From contig OU015672.1 of assembly GCA_907165275.2 (NCBI GenBank), positions 912,501 through 976,500 of the forward strand: DNA of 64,000 nt. The letters are read 5' to 3'. Source of the stretch: Zygaena filipendulae (lineage: Eukaryota > Arthropoda > Insecta > Lepidoptera > Zygaenidae). Shown one piece after another: positions 12,361-24,803 of the stretch. A program made the translations under genes and the position numbers. Position 1 is the first letter of the stretch. Each line of letters starts with the position of its first letter. The notes below the pieces were generated by a model. The model had not been told where the DNA came from. It saw nothing but the letters and a program-made list of their open reading frames with translations, and searched no databases.

Positions 12361-14534
12361 TTAGTAAATCGTGTCAAACAGACGTGAAGTGTTGCATGTT
12401 TCAGATGGTTATTTACTTACATTTGATTTATAGCCCTATTTTTCTCATTTTAAGTGAATAATATGTAATTTGTTCTTATGAGAAATAAACACTTAAAACC
12501 TAACCTAAGTTTTTGTAGCTAAGTACGTAATTGCTAGCAGACTGCGTTTTCTCACATAAAGCGTCCCGTTCGCGTGCCGTTTCTTGTCTATTAAAAACAT
12601 TTGTTACTTATTAGGTACCTATTTATAAACCTATGTGTTATCATGAGCTGTTATAACCTTATACCAAGCGGAGTTACGATAAATTCAAGAAACACCAAAA
12701 AAGAAGTTTCAATAAAGAAAAGCCCATAATTCTAATGGTGAAAGAATTTTTGAAATCGGTCCAGTAGTTTTTTCGCGCCGTTCCCCGCACTTTCAATTAT
12801 TCCGAACGGAATTTTGAATGAAACTATCGCACTGTGTTATCTATGGTTATAAATGTATACTCACAGAAGTACCAGGTATTGGGTATCCCACGGGATTCCC
12901 GGCTCGTCGTATCGAGCGCAAATGGCGCCTTTATGGCGGGAGAACGACCGCGCATTTTAAGTAGGTAGCGAATATTAAAACAATTTTTTCATTACTCATA
13001 CTCGGAAAGTAGGTCTGAAGTTGCCTGAAAAGCGGGTTGAAAGTAACCCTTTTCAGCCCTAGGGAGAATCGCTTTCAACTGACAACTGTCAAATTATTAA
13101 AAAAAAACTAGGTCTATTTTCACATTTCTATTGAACCATGTTTCAACTTTCTATACAGCCAGCGCGATGTAAAATTGAAATAACGTAAAGTTTAAGTAGG
13201 TATTAATTAAAATAAAATTCACTCACTTTTTCTTAAGGTAATTCCTATTTATGTTTTTTATTTTCTTTAATTAATACTTAATAATTAAAGAAAATATTTT
13301 TTTAGGTCGCCACAATGTAAATAAAAAATACTGGCTGAATAGCTAGCCGGCCAAAGAAAAAGAAATAGGTGGGAAAGTGTCAAGCGACTATCCGATCTTC
13401 ACTCATTTTTTCTTTAGCTAATTCCTAATTTTATTTTGACTTTCCTTGCATTCGTAATGAAAAGCACAGTGTTACCCTCGGGAGAAAGACTAGGATAACA
13501 ATGTACTATTCCACATCTACATATTTATGAAGAAGTACCTACAGCTGTCGTAAGCTTGTAAGTTTCCATGCGGTTTCTTTCGTTGCTAATTTAAAGTATT
13601 CCTGAGTGACATAAGGATAACTACCTTCTTTCTATCTCGGAATACCGAGTTCCCGCGGGAATACCCAAATTAATGCGAGCGAAACTGCTCCGGGAACAGC
13701 TATTTGGTCTAGACTATAGACTCAATAGACTATAGTTACGAAAAATTTGAATCTCGGGTCGAAACAGAAGATATAGGGTACTTTCATCCTGATACAAAGA
13801 GGGACGTTTCTATAAAGAAACTGCCTTAAAGAGCTGAAACTACTTTAGGAAACATAAATTAAAATAAGTATTATGACGTACTTAGTTGTACACTATAAAT
13901 ATGTAAACAAGGGAGGAAGGACACAGCTGCAGACGCGCTATGTCCTTTCGTGTATACCTACGTAGTTCAGTAGGTACACGTACAACTAAAGCAAGTGAGA
14001 TTGTTTGTTTGTTACACTTTCACGCCTTACCTACTTAACCGATAATCATGAAATTCTGCATACACTGTACATACACAAAGTGCATGGCACTTATAACAAT
14101 AAATCTATTTTGAACTTCTCCGCAAAGGCTGAAACGAATTTGACGGGACTTTTACTGGTAGATACATAGTGATGTTATAACAAATATCTTAAGCTATTTT
14201 TATCGGAGTTGCTGGGGTAATTCCAAAACTCATGTGGGTGAAATCTAACGTAACGTAACGTAACTTATAATCCGCGTCGCCGCAGTCCCGTCGCGCCGGC
14301 TGTGTGTTTCAACCTTTAGTTCCGACGACAACGGGAGCGGCGCCGCGAGTCACAGTTAGTGAGGCAATAAATCAATGAATCGATAATTCGTTGATCGCTC
14401 TAATAGCTCGTACAAAGTGTTTTATTTATTGGCCCCAGCCCCCAACTCAGTATACGGGCGCGAGTTATATTAGTCGTGTAAATGGGTTTTGTCGCCACCA
14501 TCTTGTTTAGGTATTTTTTTCCTAAATGATATTA

Positions 14535-14725
14535 TATGGACGCAGATAAGCAATAACATGTTAACCCACAAAATTAAGTTATCTATTCAGAACCATTCAT
14601 TGAGATTTAGGGAACATTTTTTAATTATATGTTTACTTTATTACATTGCTTAAATATGTAACTAAATATTGAACATAAAAAATGTTGACACAAAATGGCG
14701 CTCCTACTTTTAAAACACGATTTAT
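14535..14725 (+). repeat. GGACGCAGATAAGCAATAAC-family MITE, 3'-truncated copy
   Basis: Starts TGGACGCAGATAAGCAATAA and matches 61018-61261 through AAAATGGCG and AAACACGATTTA, then diverges before the right inverted repeat. Confidence 0.75.
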
Positions 14726-15251
14726 AATTATAATACAATCTAGCCTAGTGACTAATAAGTATTTTAAATTTGACCTAAACTTCTAAACATATAAGATAGA
14801 TTTTATTCCTGAGGGACTCAATGAAGTTCTTGCTAGTATCTTATGATGTATATTTTTAATAATTAGAAAACATGAATTACCGAGAACTTTCAAAGTTTAA
14901 AATTAACTTAATCTATATTTACCAATTTTATTGCGTCTTTCTTTATCTTTTAAACTCTACCTGTATATATTTAAACTCGAAGTTCATCGGACTCCATTGA
15001 GGATATTTGAACTGTGTAATATAAAATGTATGAGTGTAATTACACCGCAATTGACACGAAACATAACCTTCCCCCACTCTCCCCCACACTACGTTAGGGG
15101 TGCAGTAGGTAAAACATACCACAATAATTAAAGAAACAATAACCCACAACCACGTTAGACAGGAAGGGGCTACCAGCCGGAAACGGGCTTAAAGTTTCCT
15201 CGCGGTTTGCATTTTCCTTTTCTGACAAACGATTGTGTATATTTAAAAAGA

Positions 15252-15520
15252 TACTAGCTGTGCCCCACGGTTTCCCCCGCGTGAATTTCGGAATTCCCCC
15301 AGGGACTCCAAAATAGTCTAATTTAGTCCTTATAACATCAGCTAATTAGCAGTTTCGGAGAATCACCCGCGTGAGTTACGGAATTCACGCAGGAACGATT
15401 TTTTCTAAAATTAAAATAGCCTAAGTTACTCCTTGTAACATCAGCTATCTGCAGTGAAAGTCCCGCTAAAATCGGTCTAGCAGTTTCAGAGATTAGCCGG
15501 AACAAACAGACAGGCAGAGA
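15252..15520 (-). repeat. CCGCGG/CAGCTAGT short interspersed element (double, inverted)
   Basis: Begins ACTAGCTGTGCCCCACGG and reads out of the family in reverse; an internal partial duplication holds a second block (GAGTTACGGAATTCACG). Confidence 0.7.
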
Positions 15521-16111
15521 AATTTTTTTTAATTGACTTTTTTATGTAAGTACCTACCGTAACTATATATTTTTACATGCATTTAGTCAAAAACTGTTAA
15601 TTTTTAATTAAAAACAGACACTTAAATTTTGTTTATGTGTATAGATTACTGTCAAGTTTGTCAACGCTATCATCAGCTGAGTGCCTGTGTTTACAACACG
15701 GGGCATTGTGTTCTTTTGTGTAACAACAAATCCGACTTTGTCTGTCACTATTTGGAGTTTCGAAATTTTTATTTATTTCTAGTAAAAAAATCATGACAGA
15801 TATCTTGCCTACGCGTTTACTTAAACTTAATGATGCTTTCAAATGCTCGCGGCTTAGTTACCCCCTCTCCGACTAATCCTGGACAACGCACGAATACAAC
15901 GATGGTTCAATGTCCTCAATTTGTTTCTTTTTTGTTTTTTTTTTTACGATTCATATGCTAGCGACTTAATTCATTAATAATCGATTTGTGAGTACCTACT
16001 AAGTACTGTTTGGGAAAAGTGTCTGAATGTCGTTGTTTGGTCAAAGAACTTTCGGAAGATACCTACCTACCTACTTAGATGCGTGTTACACATTGAAGAT
16101 ATTAAAAAAGA

Positions 16112-16134
16112 ATAATAATAATAATAATAATTTC
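16112..16134. repeat. (AAT)n microsatellite
   Basis: About eight AAT repeats upstream of beta-tubulin exon 2. Confidence 0.9.
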
Positions 16135-16539
16135 TTTTATTCACAATATAACCAAAACTAAGTACATTACAGCGTAGGTATTTCGATTACTTATTCTCAT
16201 AGATATGAGCACTGTCCCCTACACTAGGCATAAACCTGTACTGTAGTAGGGTAACAGGAGCTTCTGCCGAGAAACACTGATCAAATTTTACACATAATAA
16301 TATAAAAGAAGGTCTTATTATCCCTATAGTAGAATCCTAAACAATTAGCTGTTTGAAATAACTTACACCTTTATACTCGATAGAATTGGCTGTACCCCGC
16401 GGTTTCACCGGCGTTAATTTCAGAGTTCCCGCAGGAATTCCGGGATAAAATGTACTCATGTCCTTTTCTGTACCCTTGTGCGAAATTTCATAATAATCAG
16501 TTGTGACTTGTGAAGTTAAGCCGTGGAAAGGTAACAGAG

Positions 16540-16786
16540 TTATTATAATAATAATAAGAATCCACTTCACAACACACAGATCTACTTGATCCCACAGTAA
16601 GCTATTATTAGCTTGTGTCGTGGAAACCAAGCAAACGTGGTATATACTACATAGAATTACTTATATATCATACTATAGACTGGGAAATGGAACCCTGTGT
16701 TCATCACACAAAGTCCACCCCCACCGGGAATCGAACCCGGAACCCCTTGATTAGCGGGTAGGCATGGTGACCTCTGCGCCAATCGG
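16540..16786 (-). mobile_element. tRNA-derived SINE, full-length (inverted)
   Basis: On the minus strand it starts with a tRNA-like head: A-box-like TTGGCGCAGAGGTCACC and B-box GGTTCGATTCCC. The body (ACCACGTTTGCTTGGTTTCC) follows, then a (TAA/ATT)n tail. Same family as 46666-46925 and 31734-31860. Its head ends about 60 bp before beta-tubulin exon 2. Confidence 0.88.
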
Positions 16787-16847
16787 CTCGTCATTATGGA
16801 TGTATAGATTTAGTTATAGTCTAACATGATGGTTTGTTTGTCCTCAG

Positions 16848-19800
16848 TTCTGGGAGATCATATCCGAGGAGCACGGCATCGAGCCCACCGGGGAGTACCG
16901 CGGCCAGAGCGACCTGCAGCTCGAGCGGATCTCGGTCTACTACAATGAGGCCTCTGGTATGTACCCAGTACCCACCAGCGCTGTTCACTCCTGCCCTCCA
17001 AGCCAAGTTGACGTTCTACAATCGCTCACGCATAGAAAACTAAGTAACGAATCATTAGATCACTTGGTCACGTACAATCACCCAATGGAAACTTAGTTTT
17101 CTATGCATTAACGATTGTAGATGTCAATTTGGCTAAGGGGGCTGGGCCAGATATAGGGAGGCTATATAAAACTAAGGAATCACTGGACTGAAATTACACA
17201 ATATTACAATATTGAATTAAGGATCTAAAATCGGACTCGTGACACATAGCAAAGAACCCAGGTTTGCTATACTAGAAGACGGTCGGTGCTGTCATTGACC
17301 CTACTAGTTGAAGACTCGCCATAGTTTAGTCAGTTTAAGCCAATTAAAGTACCGAGTCTGAGCGTCTATTGCATAATCTGGCGGTAATTTTTATGGGGTA
17401 AGATAATTGAAGCGGCTCAGTTGGTATTGTTGTTCGTGAGTTCATCTCGGATTAGCATACCTACATCAGAACATCCATACTAATATTATGAACTATTTAA
17501 TAGAAACTCCCTACTAATATTATAAATGCGAAAGTAACTCTGTCTGTCTGTCTGTTACGCTTTCACGCCTAGACGGCTCAACCGATCATCATTAAATTTT
17601 ACATATACGTTGTCAGGGGTACAGAGAAGGAAATAGGGTACTTTTTGTCCTGGAATTCCCGCGGGATCTCCGAAATTAACGCGAGTGAAACTGCGGGGAA
17701 CAGCTAGTAGTAAATATATTGATCTAATATAATTTTACTAGAAACTGGCTAAATGCATTATATGCGAATGTCCATAAAAAAAAGAAAGAAAAGAAAATGT
17801 CTAACTATACATAATATATAATAAGTTCGTAGCCCCTGACGACCCAACTTAATCGATGCGATAATAATCTCTGGCGCCGAGACGCATAATTAGGTACAAT
17901 CGCCACCGTCCATTAAAAATCTCTGTGAATATGAAAGATGAAAGGCACCCGGTGATAGATGCATTGAAATTGTTTTCGAGCTAACTGTAAACTGGCAATA
18001 ACAGTTAAATGTGCGGCGAGCCGTGCGGCTCGGTTTGTAGAACGCCGAGTATCAGCTCGTTGTAGGTCCGAACTTTATTACTAGCTCCCGCGTTTTTACC
18101 CGCGTTAGTTCCTGCGGGAATTCCGAGACAAAAAGTACTCTATCTGCTCCCCATTTTTCGGAGACGAAATAGTCTGTAAAGTGAAATGGGGATGTGGACT
18201 ACTTTTGAAAATCAAAATTCTAATTAGTCCGTCAGTTAGAAAATGAAAAAAACAATAGACACGTATTTTTTGCTTTTTCAAATAAATTAAAGTATACAGA
18301 GATAAAGCGCATTAAAGTTTAGGGTGAGGGGGTCGTGACGTCACTAACCGCTAAAACCGCCATACAAACTGTCAGAATAGTGACGTCACGCGAAATTTCA
18401 ACTCAATATATCGCCGTTATTTTTTGATTAAGTAAAAAAAGAAAAAATACGTGTCCAATATTTTTTAATAATCTACAAGACGGACTAAAAATTAAAAATT
18501 AGTCAACATGCCTATTGACATCAAAACAACATCACAATTTGCAACATCGTGTATGCAAAGTCTCATGATCAGTTGAGTAGTTTCATTAGAGTTATATCTA
18601 TTAGAGTCATTTATTTCACATTGTTAAATTAAAAAATTACATTGCATAATATGTCAAAGGATAACGTCAAAGCCTGAAAGCTTAAAAAACAAACAAACGA
18701 GCAAACACACCATGAAACGTTTTTTGGAAGACAATATTGATTATTGACCGAACTTGAATTGAACGAGCGTCAGGATCTAAAGAAATTTAAAAACGTGAAA
18801 TTTAACGATTTTTGTCTTTTTGTGATGTTAACTCGACATAATTAACGTAAGGAAAATTACAATTCCACATAAATGGATGATTAGTTATTACCTGTATAGG
18901 TACCGTTCCAAAATAAAACTTGGCATGACGTACGTACATTGGAAATAATATTTTAAACAGAAAACAGCGGGACTAGAGATGGGTTTTGGTCCGGCGTTTA
19001 CGGACATTTTGAAACCTATTTCTAAGCGGGACGGAAAAAGTCTATTTATTGGATATCTACTGTAGGTAATTGTTTGAATGCTCATTATCTAAAATTACTG
19101 GACTTATTTCAATGAAACCCGGCTACTACGTAGATATAGCAATATGTCATGACTTGACCATTTAAGACACTTTTTACCCGAAGGAATTTTGAAATTCACG
19201 CGGGCGGGGAAGAGCTTGTACCTACATAAAGGCAAAACACCAAACTTACTAGTAAATAGGTACTTGTACAAAAATAGCATATACCTACAATGAGTCATTT
19301 ATTGAATGAGCGAGACGCAAAAATGTTTGTAAACTTTATGCACCAGAGAGGCGGTACAATACGACCGGTGGAATAAACAATAAGGACATGGATATAACAA
19401 GAGTAAAATTATTATAGGTACCTAATTAAATGATCGAATTACGAACAACTTTTTACCAACAAGGTCAGGTTTTGAAGTAAAAAAAAGGTGAAAAGAGACT
19501 TGTACTCCAAAGGCGAAGAGGGTTGATAAAAGTTACCATGATAATGACAGCGACTGTCTTATATACAAAACACACAAAAAAACACACATTAAAAAGAATA
19601 TGCCCTTTACTCGTGTCATCAGCAATGCATCAGTGTTCTTCGCGCGGTCCCGTAAAATGGCGGGACAATGATATAAAGTCCCCAAAATTTGCTGGGTTTA
19701 TTTTCTTTTACTAACTTGTTTCTGCATCTTAATATCGATATCAATATAATCCATACTAATATTATAACTCTGTCTGTCTGTCTATCTGTTATAACTTTCA

Positions 19801-21520
19801 ACGCCTTAATTACTCAACTAATCATGATATTTTGCATAAACACGTTGCCAAAGGTAGATACAGAAAAGGACACATTTCACTAGGATAAAAAATCTCGGAA
19901 CTCTCGAGGGAACTTTGACACCCGTGGGGAACAGCTCTTCCTCCTCCTGAGTCGTTCCCTCATTGTTGAGGATAGTGACTCCTCGTAATTCTCTTGACAA
20001 CTTCTGTCCATCTGTTTGTGTTTTCTGCTTTATGGAGAGCGACGCGAACTCCAGCTGGTCAGCCCATCGTTTCGGACTGAACTCGAGGCCTTTTGTCCTC
20101 AATTTTTCCGGTAACGATGAGTTTCCAGGTTGTTGGAGTATCTGAGCATCACATGTCCGAAGTAGGTACTGGAGTGTCTGGTAAAGGCCGACGATTGGGG
20201 CAACAGCTACAAATATATAATTGTGGCCAGTGAATCAGGGGGTGGCAATCGCAAACCATCCACATTCCACCCTCCGCCCATGATCTTACATAAGGTTTAA
20301 CCAACGTAATTTTGTCACCAGTTGCGTCGGCCGAGAACGGCGGCAAGTATGTCCCCCGCGCGATCCTCCTCGACCTGGAGCCCGGCACCATGGACTCGGT
20401 GCGCTCCGGCGTCTACGGTCAGCTATTCCGGCCCGACAACTTCGTGTTCGGCCAGTCCGGCGCCGGCAACAACTGGGCCAAGGGCCACTACACCGAGGGC
20501 GCCGAGCTCGTCGACGCCGTCCTAGACGTGGTCAGGAAGGAATGCGAAAACTGCGACTGCCTCCAAGGTTTCCAGCTCACACACTCGCTCGGCGGCGGCA
20601 CCGGATCCGGCATGGGAACACTTTTAATTTCCAAAATCAGAGAAGAATACCCCGACAGAATCATGAACACATACTCAGTTGTACCCTCGCCCAAAGTATC
20701 GGACACAGTAGTAGAACCTTACAATGCAGTGCTATCTATACATCAGCTAGTTGAAAACACAGACGAAACCTATTGCATAGACAACGAAGCCCTCTACGAC
20801 ATTTGCTATAGGACACTGAAGCTGCCGAATCCGAGTTACGGCGACCTGAACCACCTGGTGTCGCTGACGATGTCCGGCGTGACCACGTGCCTGCGGTTCC
20901 CGGGGCAGCTGAACGCGGACCTGCGCAAGCTGGCCGTGAACATGGTGCCCTTCCCGCGGCTGCACTTCTTCATGCCCGGCTTCGCGCCGCTCACCTCCCG
21001 CGGCAGCCAGCAGTACCGCGCGCTCACCGTGCCCGAGCTCACGCAGCAGATGTTCGACGCCAAGAACATGATGGCGGCGTGCGACCCGCGCCACGGCCGC
21101 TACCTCACCGTCGCCGCCATCTTCCGCGGCCGCATGTCCATGAAGGAGGTCGACGAGCAGATGCTCTCTATTCAGAACAAGAACAGCAGCTTCTTCGTGG
21201 AATGGATCCCGAATAACGTGAAGACCGCCGTGTGCGATATACCACCGAAAGGTCTGAAGATGTCGTCCACTTTCATCGGCAACACGACGGCCATCCAGGA
21301 GTTGTTCAAGAGGATATCGGAGCAGTTCTCCGCTATGTTCAAGAGGAAGGCGTTCTTGCATTGGTACACCGGCGAGGGCATGGACGAGATGGAGTTCAAC
21401 GAAGCGGAGAGCAACGTCAACGACCTGATCTCCGAGTACCAGCAGTACCAGGAGGCGACCGCTGAAGACGACACGGAATTCGACCAAGACGAACAGGAGG
21501 AGCTGGCTCAGGACGAATAG
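16848..21520 (+). CDS. betaTub60D: Beta-tubulin, beta3/beta60D-type (3' two coding exons; first exon not in window)
   Basis: Structural GTP-binding subunit of microtubules; this isoform class is developmentally regulated in insects (family knowledge). Exons 16848-16956 and 20322-21520 join in frame: the first runs from FWEII to YYNEAS plus one base, the second ends in an acidic tail, EELAQDE, then TAG. The GTP-loop GGGTGSG and the [16 protein letters not shown] block are present and the body is almost invariant beta-tubulin. Two traits point to the beta3/60D isoform: [18 protein letters not shown] with [10 protein letters not shown], and a six-residue insertion (VASAEN) between YYNEAS and GGKYVPRA, exactly at the exon junction. 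The expected first exon (start codon plus about 18 residues) was not found on reading all sequence upstream of 16848, so the CDS is 5'-incomplete here. Intron 2 (16957-20321) is full of repeats. The ortholog assignment is inference from the insertion and isoform residues; beta-tubulin identity is near certain. Confidence 0.93.
17001..17135. repeat. Palindromic MITE beside beta-tubulin exon 2
   Basis: Arms 17001-17045 and 17091-17135 (AGCCAAGTTGACGTTCTACA...GCATAGAAAACTAAGT and its near-complement) can pair over about 45 bp. One diverged arm recurs near 60905-60960. It starts 44 bp after the exon 2 donor. Confidence 0.82.
17512..17708 (+). repeat. CCGCGG/CAGCTAGT short interspersed element, long copy
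   Basis: Starts ACTAATATTATAAATGCG, has CTGTCTGTCTGT and GTTGTCAGGGGTACAGAG, and ends GAACAGCTAGT. One of the best full-length examples in the window. Confidence 0.8.
18187..18514 (-). repeat. CRE-carrying MITE, copy 3 (inverted, in beta-tubulin intron 2)
   Basis: Reverse-complement copy, very similar to copy 1. TGACGTCA at 18336-18343 and 18381-18388. Lies within the 3.4-kb beta-tubulin intron. Confidence 0.85.
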
Positions 21521-22145
21521 GACCCGCAGACATCGCATTCGTATAGATATAACTTACATCTTATATTTCACTGTATGAATAATATATATTTCTACAATTT
21601 TAGAGGCTATAAGCAACGGAATGCTTTTGTCGATTTGAATACCAAAGCGTCCATGTTGGGCGAACGAATTTTAAAACATCGTACCATGCGCTACGACCCG
21701 TCGACGAAACGTTTGACGGAGAGGGCGACAAGCGCTAAGTTTTTATACATTATATAATATAATATCTACCAAGTTATATTCTCATTGAGTTTTCTATGAT
21801 AGTATTCTATTATTATAGTTTATAACAAAAAATGTTTTCAAATTATGTATTATTATGACTTTGTAAAACGTCGTCGTATTGAACTGCTTCGATGTCGGGC
21901 AGATGGCGAGTTCGACGAAATTTTTAACTATATTTCTAAGGACGATGAAAAGTGATAAGTAAAAGAATGGAGTAACGTACCAATCTGTGCATTTCCTAGC
22001 CTAAGTTATAAAATATAGTTGTCCTTGTATGCTTTTATATGTATATTAATTTATAATTAAATGATTTTAACGTAAACAGTATTGTAGTTTTTTTCCTCAT
22101 AGGTATTTCTTTACACCATATCATCTCAGAATCGGACCAAATAAA
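21521..22145 (+). other. Beta-tubulin 3' UTR (probable)
   Basis: AT-rich sequence directly after the tubulin stop codon with no coding evidence. An ATTAAA at 22056-22061 and an AATAAA at 22140-22145 are candidate polyadenylation signals; which is used cannot be told from sequence. Confidence 0.45.
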
Positions 22146-22379
22146 TCTGATCCTCGGGAACAGTACTTTTCTCTATTATAGGTATAGGCAGTACTGCAGT
22201 AGACGTCTTTCGGCTTATAAGTCTTCTTTACTAAATGCGAGTTGTTTGTGTGTATGTTTGTTACGCTTTCACGCCTTAACGGCTGAACCGGTCATTATGA
22301 AATTTTGTATGCACATTGTCAGGGGTACAGAGCAGGACATAGGGTACTTTTCATACCGAAATTCCCGCGGGAACTTCAT

Positions 22380-23900
22380 ATATCAGCAGTCACAGTAATA
22401 AAGCTATAAACTCTTTTCATTGCTTAATTTATTTTTGACGTGAAAAAGAAGTAGATTAAAAATTTAAAACACCCAGAGTTCAGTACACAAATACAATTTA
22501 ATTTCATTCTCATCTTAACATTAAGTTGAACAAAGGTAATTCTTACAATTTATCTAAACAATATTATGTACAACAGTTACATATATAATATTTACTTGTA
22601 CATCATAACTTAAATCATAAGACTGTACAAAAGTAAATACAGAATACAATGATTATGGCAACAAAGTTTTTTGACAAGCTCCCCTAGGTTTTTGAAGTTG
22701 GCATCGTATACTGATGGGTCTGCAACTCCTAAGTGTTACTGTAACCTTACATTGAAGTTTCGACTTTATTTATAAAATAGCTAGGGTCGAAATTTCAATA
22801 GACGAAATTCGAACGAAGTTTAAAATAACAGGATTAAATTTTTGACTTTAGACATAAAATTTCTAATCTCCTTTCGATGTAGGGTTAAAATAACACTCAA
22901 ATATGGTAGTGACACATTTTGTTACAATATCAAATTTGTAATTTTTTTAGATTTATTAAACCCGTCAAACACAAGCACATTTTATTGTAATATCAACATT
23001 GTTATTTTAGCGATATAAGGCCACCATTTCGAGCGGTTTTAATGCATACTGAGTTGCATCTGTACATTAAATTAAAAAACTGGCAGTTTGCGGCTATTAC
23101 TCCGGCGCTAAATTTTCAAATCCCCTTCGGGAACTTTGAATCCTATAGAGAACACAATATTCCACCCAAACGCATTTCTGCTCTCGATGTTGTAAAAAAA
23201 TTATTAAAAAAAAAACAGTACAGACACATTGTACAAGTTGTTTCCTAAATTACATAATATATTATGTACAGTTTTTACATACAAATGCATTCAAAAGAAT
23301 ATTGAGAGATGTATATAAAAAAAAAACACTTCAAACGGGTTGCAGACAGAATTTGCAATGCGCAAAATATTGCATTAGGAACAAAATGTGCACTTCAAAA
23401 AGAAATATTCATTTACAATAAAATATTTAATTTTTCTTCATGCGACGTGCCACCTACGTAAAGCGCATTCTGTGTCAAGTGCATGAATTTTCTGAATCGC
23501 ATAAAATTCTGCGTCCAAAGCGAAAATATTACTAGGATAAATGCTATTGGTGGAACATGACCTTAACACTTAAAATCTAGATCTAGCCTAAGTGTAAACA
23601 ATTAACGGGTGATTTAATTTATTGCTTGAAAACAATTTGAGATTCCAACTTCACTGAAAGTTTAAAAAGATTAACTTTTGGAAAACAGAGTAAAAACTAT
23701 GTGGGGGGTCTGCTGTAGGTCGATTAATTGGAACACATTATTTTACAAATTTCGGTCTATCGTATCGTATGTCTGTGCTCTTCTTTCATTCACGACGAGG
23801 GTCAGCGCTCTCGCTCGCTCGCAAATCAGAGTAAATCTTCCGATTCAACTTTTCAACTTATCGGAACGAGCGGCCAAAAAGTGTATTTCTAATTATTACA
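22380..23900. other. No gene recognised
   Basis: AT-rich intergenic sequence with scattered poly-A/T runs. No splice-consistent coding segment and no recognisable repeat apart from the short element at its left border. Confidence 0.5.
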
Positions 23901-23901
23901 A

Positions 23902-24142
23902 TCTATACATATAAAACCCTTTGTCCTGAATGACTGGCTGACAATCAGCGCACAGCCTAAACCGCTGATCGTAGAGACCTGAAACTTGGAGGGTGTGTTC
24001 TTTGTCTGGCATAGATATCCGATAAGAAAGGATTTTTCGAAATTTTACCCCTAAGGGGATGAAAAAGGGGGCAAATTTTGTATGGAACAATTCCACAGGA
24101 ACTCGGAAATTATTGCGGGTGAAACCGCGCGGGACAGCTAGT
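23902..24142 (+). repeat. CCGCGG/CAGCTAGT element, TTTGTCCTGAATGACTG subtype
   Basis: CTTTGTCCTGAATGACTG, AAACCGCTGATCGTAGAGAC and a CAGCTAGT end. Sister copies at 45091-45320 and 58426-58748, and part inverted at 33960-34100. Confidence 0.78.
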
Positions 24143-24436
24143 TGATTATATTAGGTTAGCGAAAATACTTCGCCAATGACAACCGTCTAGTTGTTCAATT
24201 TTACGGTGACACACGCAGAGACAATGCACGCAGAGACATGTTTTAACAACGTTATCCTCAAAATAAATGTTACAAAAAATGCCAGAATTATACAAAAACA
24301 GAGGAGGAATATTTTGGGTATTTTATACAGGCAGAAGGGGAGGAAAGGGAGGGGGAGGCCTTGAACTACGGCTTCTCATCAGAGAACAATTTGCCTACTC
24401 GAGAGAACCATAGACAAAGAATCTTACTTGTCCAGT

Positions 24437-24803
24437 GGAGCTAGGATGCGCAACATGATATGTTTATCGAACGAAAGATAAAATTGTCGACACGACAAAT
24501 GTTTGTGGGCGTCCAAGCAAAAAAGTGCAGTAGTGGGGTGTTGAGTTAAGACTAGATTCGGTTAAACATTTTTTACCACCGGTAGACAAAACGATATATT
24601 ATGTCGACGAGAATCGATAAAATGGCTCGATAAAATTTTATCATGTTGCGCATTCTAGGTCCGCTGGGGGGTTAAGATGCGCAACACGATAAAATTTTAT
24701 CGAGCGATTTTATCGATTCTCGTCGACATATTGTATGGTTTTGTTGACGAGAATCGATAAAATGGCTCGATATAATTTTATCGTGTCGCGCATCTTAGCC
24801 CCG
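24437..24803. repeat. Tandem palindromic element (GATGCGCAACACGATAAAAT type)
   Basis: A complete palindrome at about 24668-24803 (arms from TTAAGATGCGCAACACGATA inward to ATTCTCGTCGACATA) is preceded by a degenerate second copy (24437-24662). Related to 49019-49154. Confidence 0.82.

Larger units (their letters stand above)
8240..12505 (+). mobile_element. Non-LTR retrotransposon (LINE), apparently full-length with two intact ORFs
   Basis: Two consecutive intact frames (ORF1, then endonuclease/reverse transcriptase) with about 300 bp of 5' leader and about 145 bp of 3' UTR ending near AATAAA and an A-rich stretch at about 12484-12505. The endonuclease is the apurinic (APE) type. The RT block order and C-terminal tail suggest the CR1/L2/Daphne-Jockey superclade; a finer clade needs a tree. 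Ends are approximate; no target duplication was identified. Confidence 0.88.

Noticed and set aside
16700..16786. tRNA-like sequence with A and B boxes (also at 46666)
   Set aside because: Both are heads of longer SINEs with a shared body and repeat tail, and do not fold into a full cloverleaf.
1..16847. Search for beta-tubulin exon 1 (start codon and about 18 residues)
   Set aside because: No matching sequence followed by a donor was found on reading both GC-richer pockets and the rest of the segment; probably outside the window.
20747..21538. Long antisense frame (263 residues) opposite beta-tubulin
   Set aside because: It is the complement of strongly biased, GC-rich tubulin codons; no independent evidence of a gene.
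24330..24360. G-rich run as a possible G-quadruplex
   Set aside because: Only three runs of three or more G are clearly separated; too weak.
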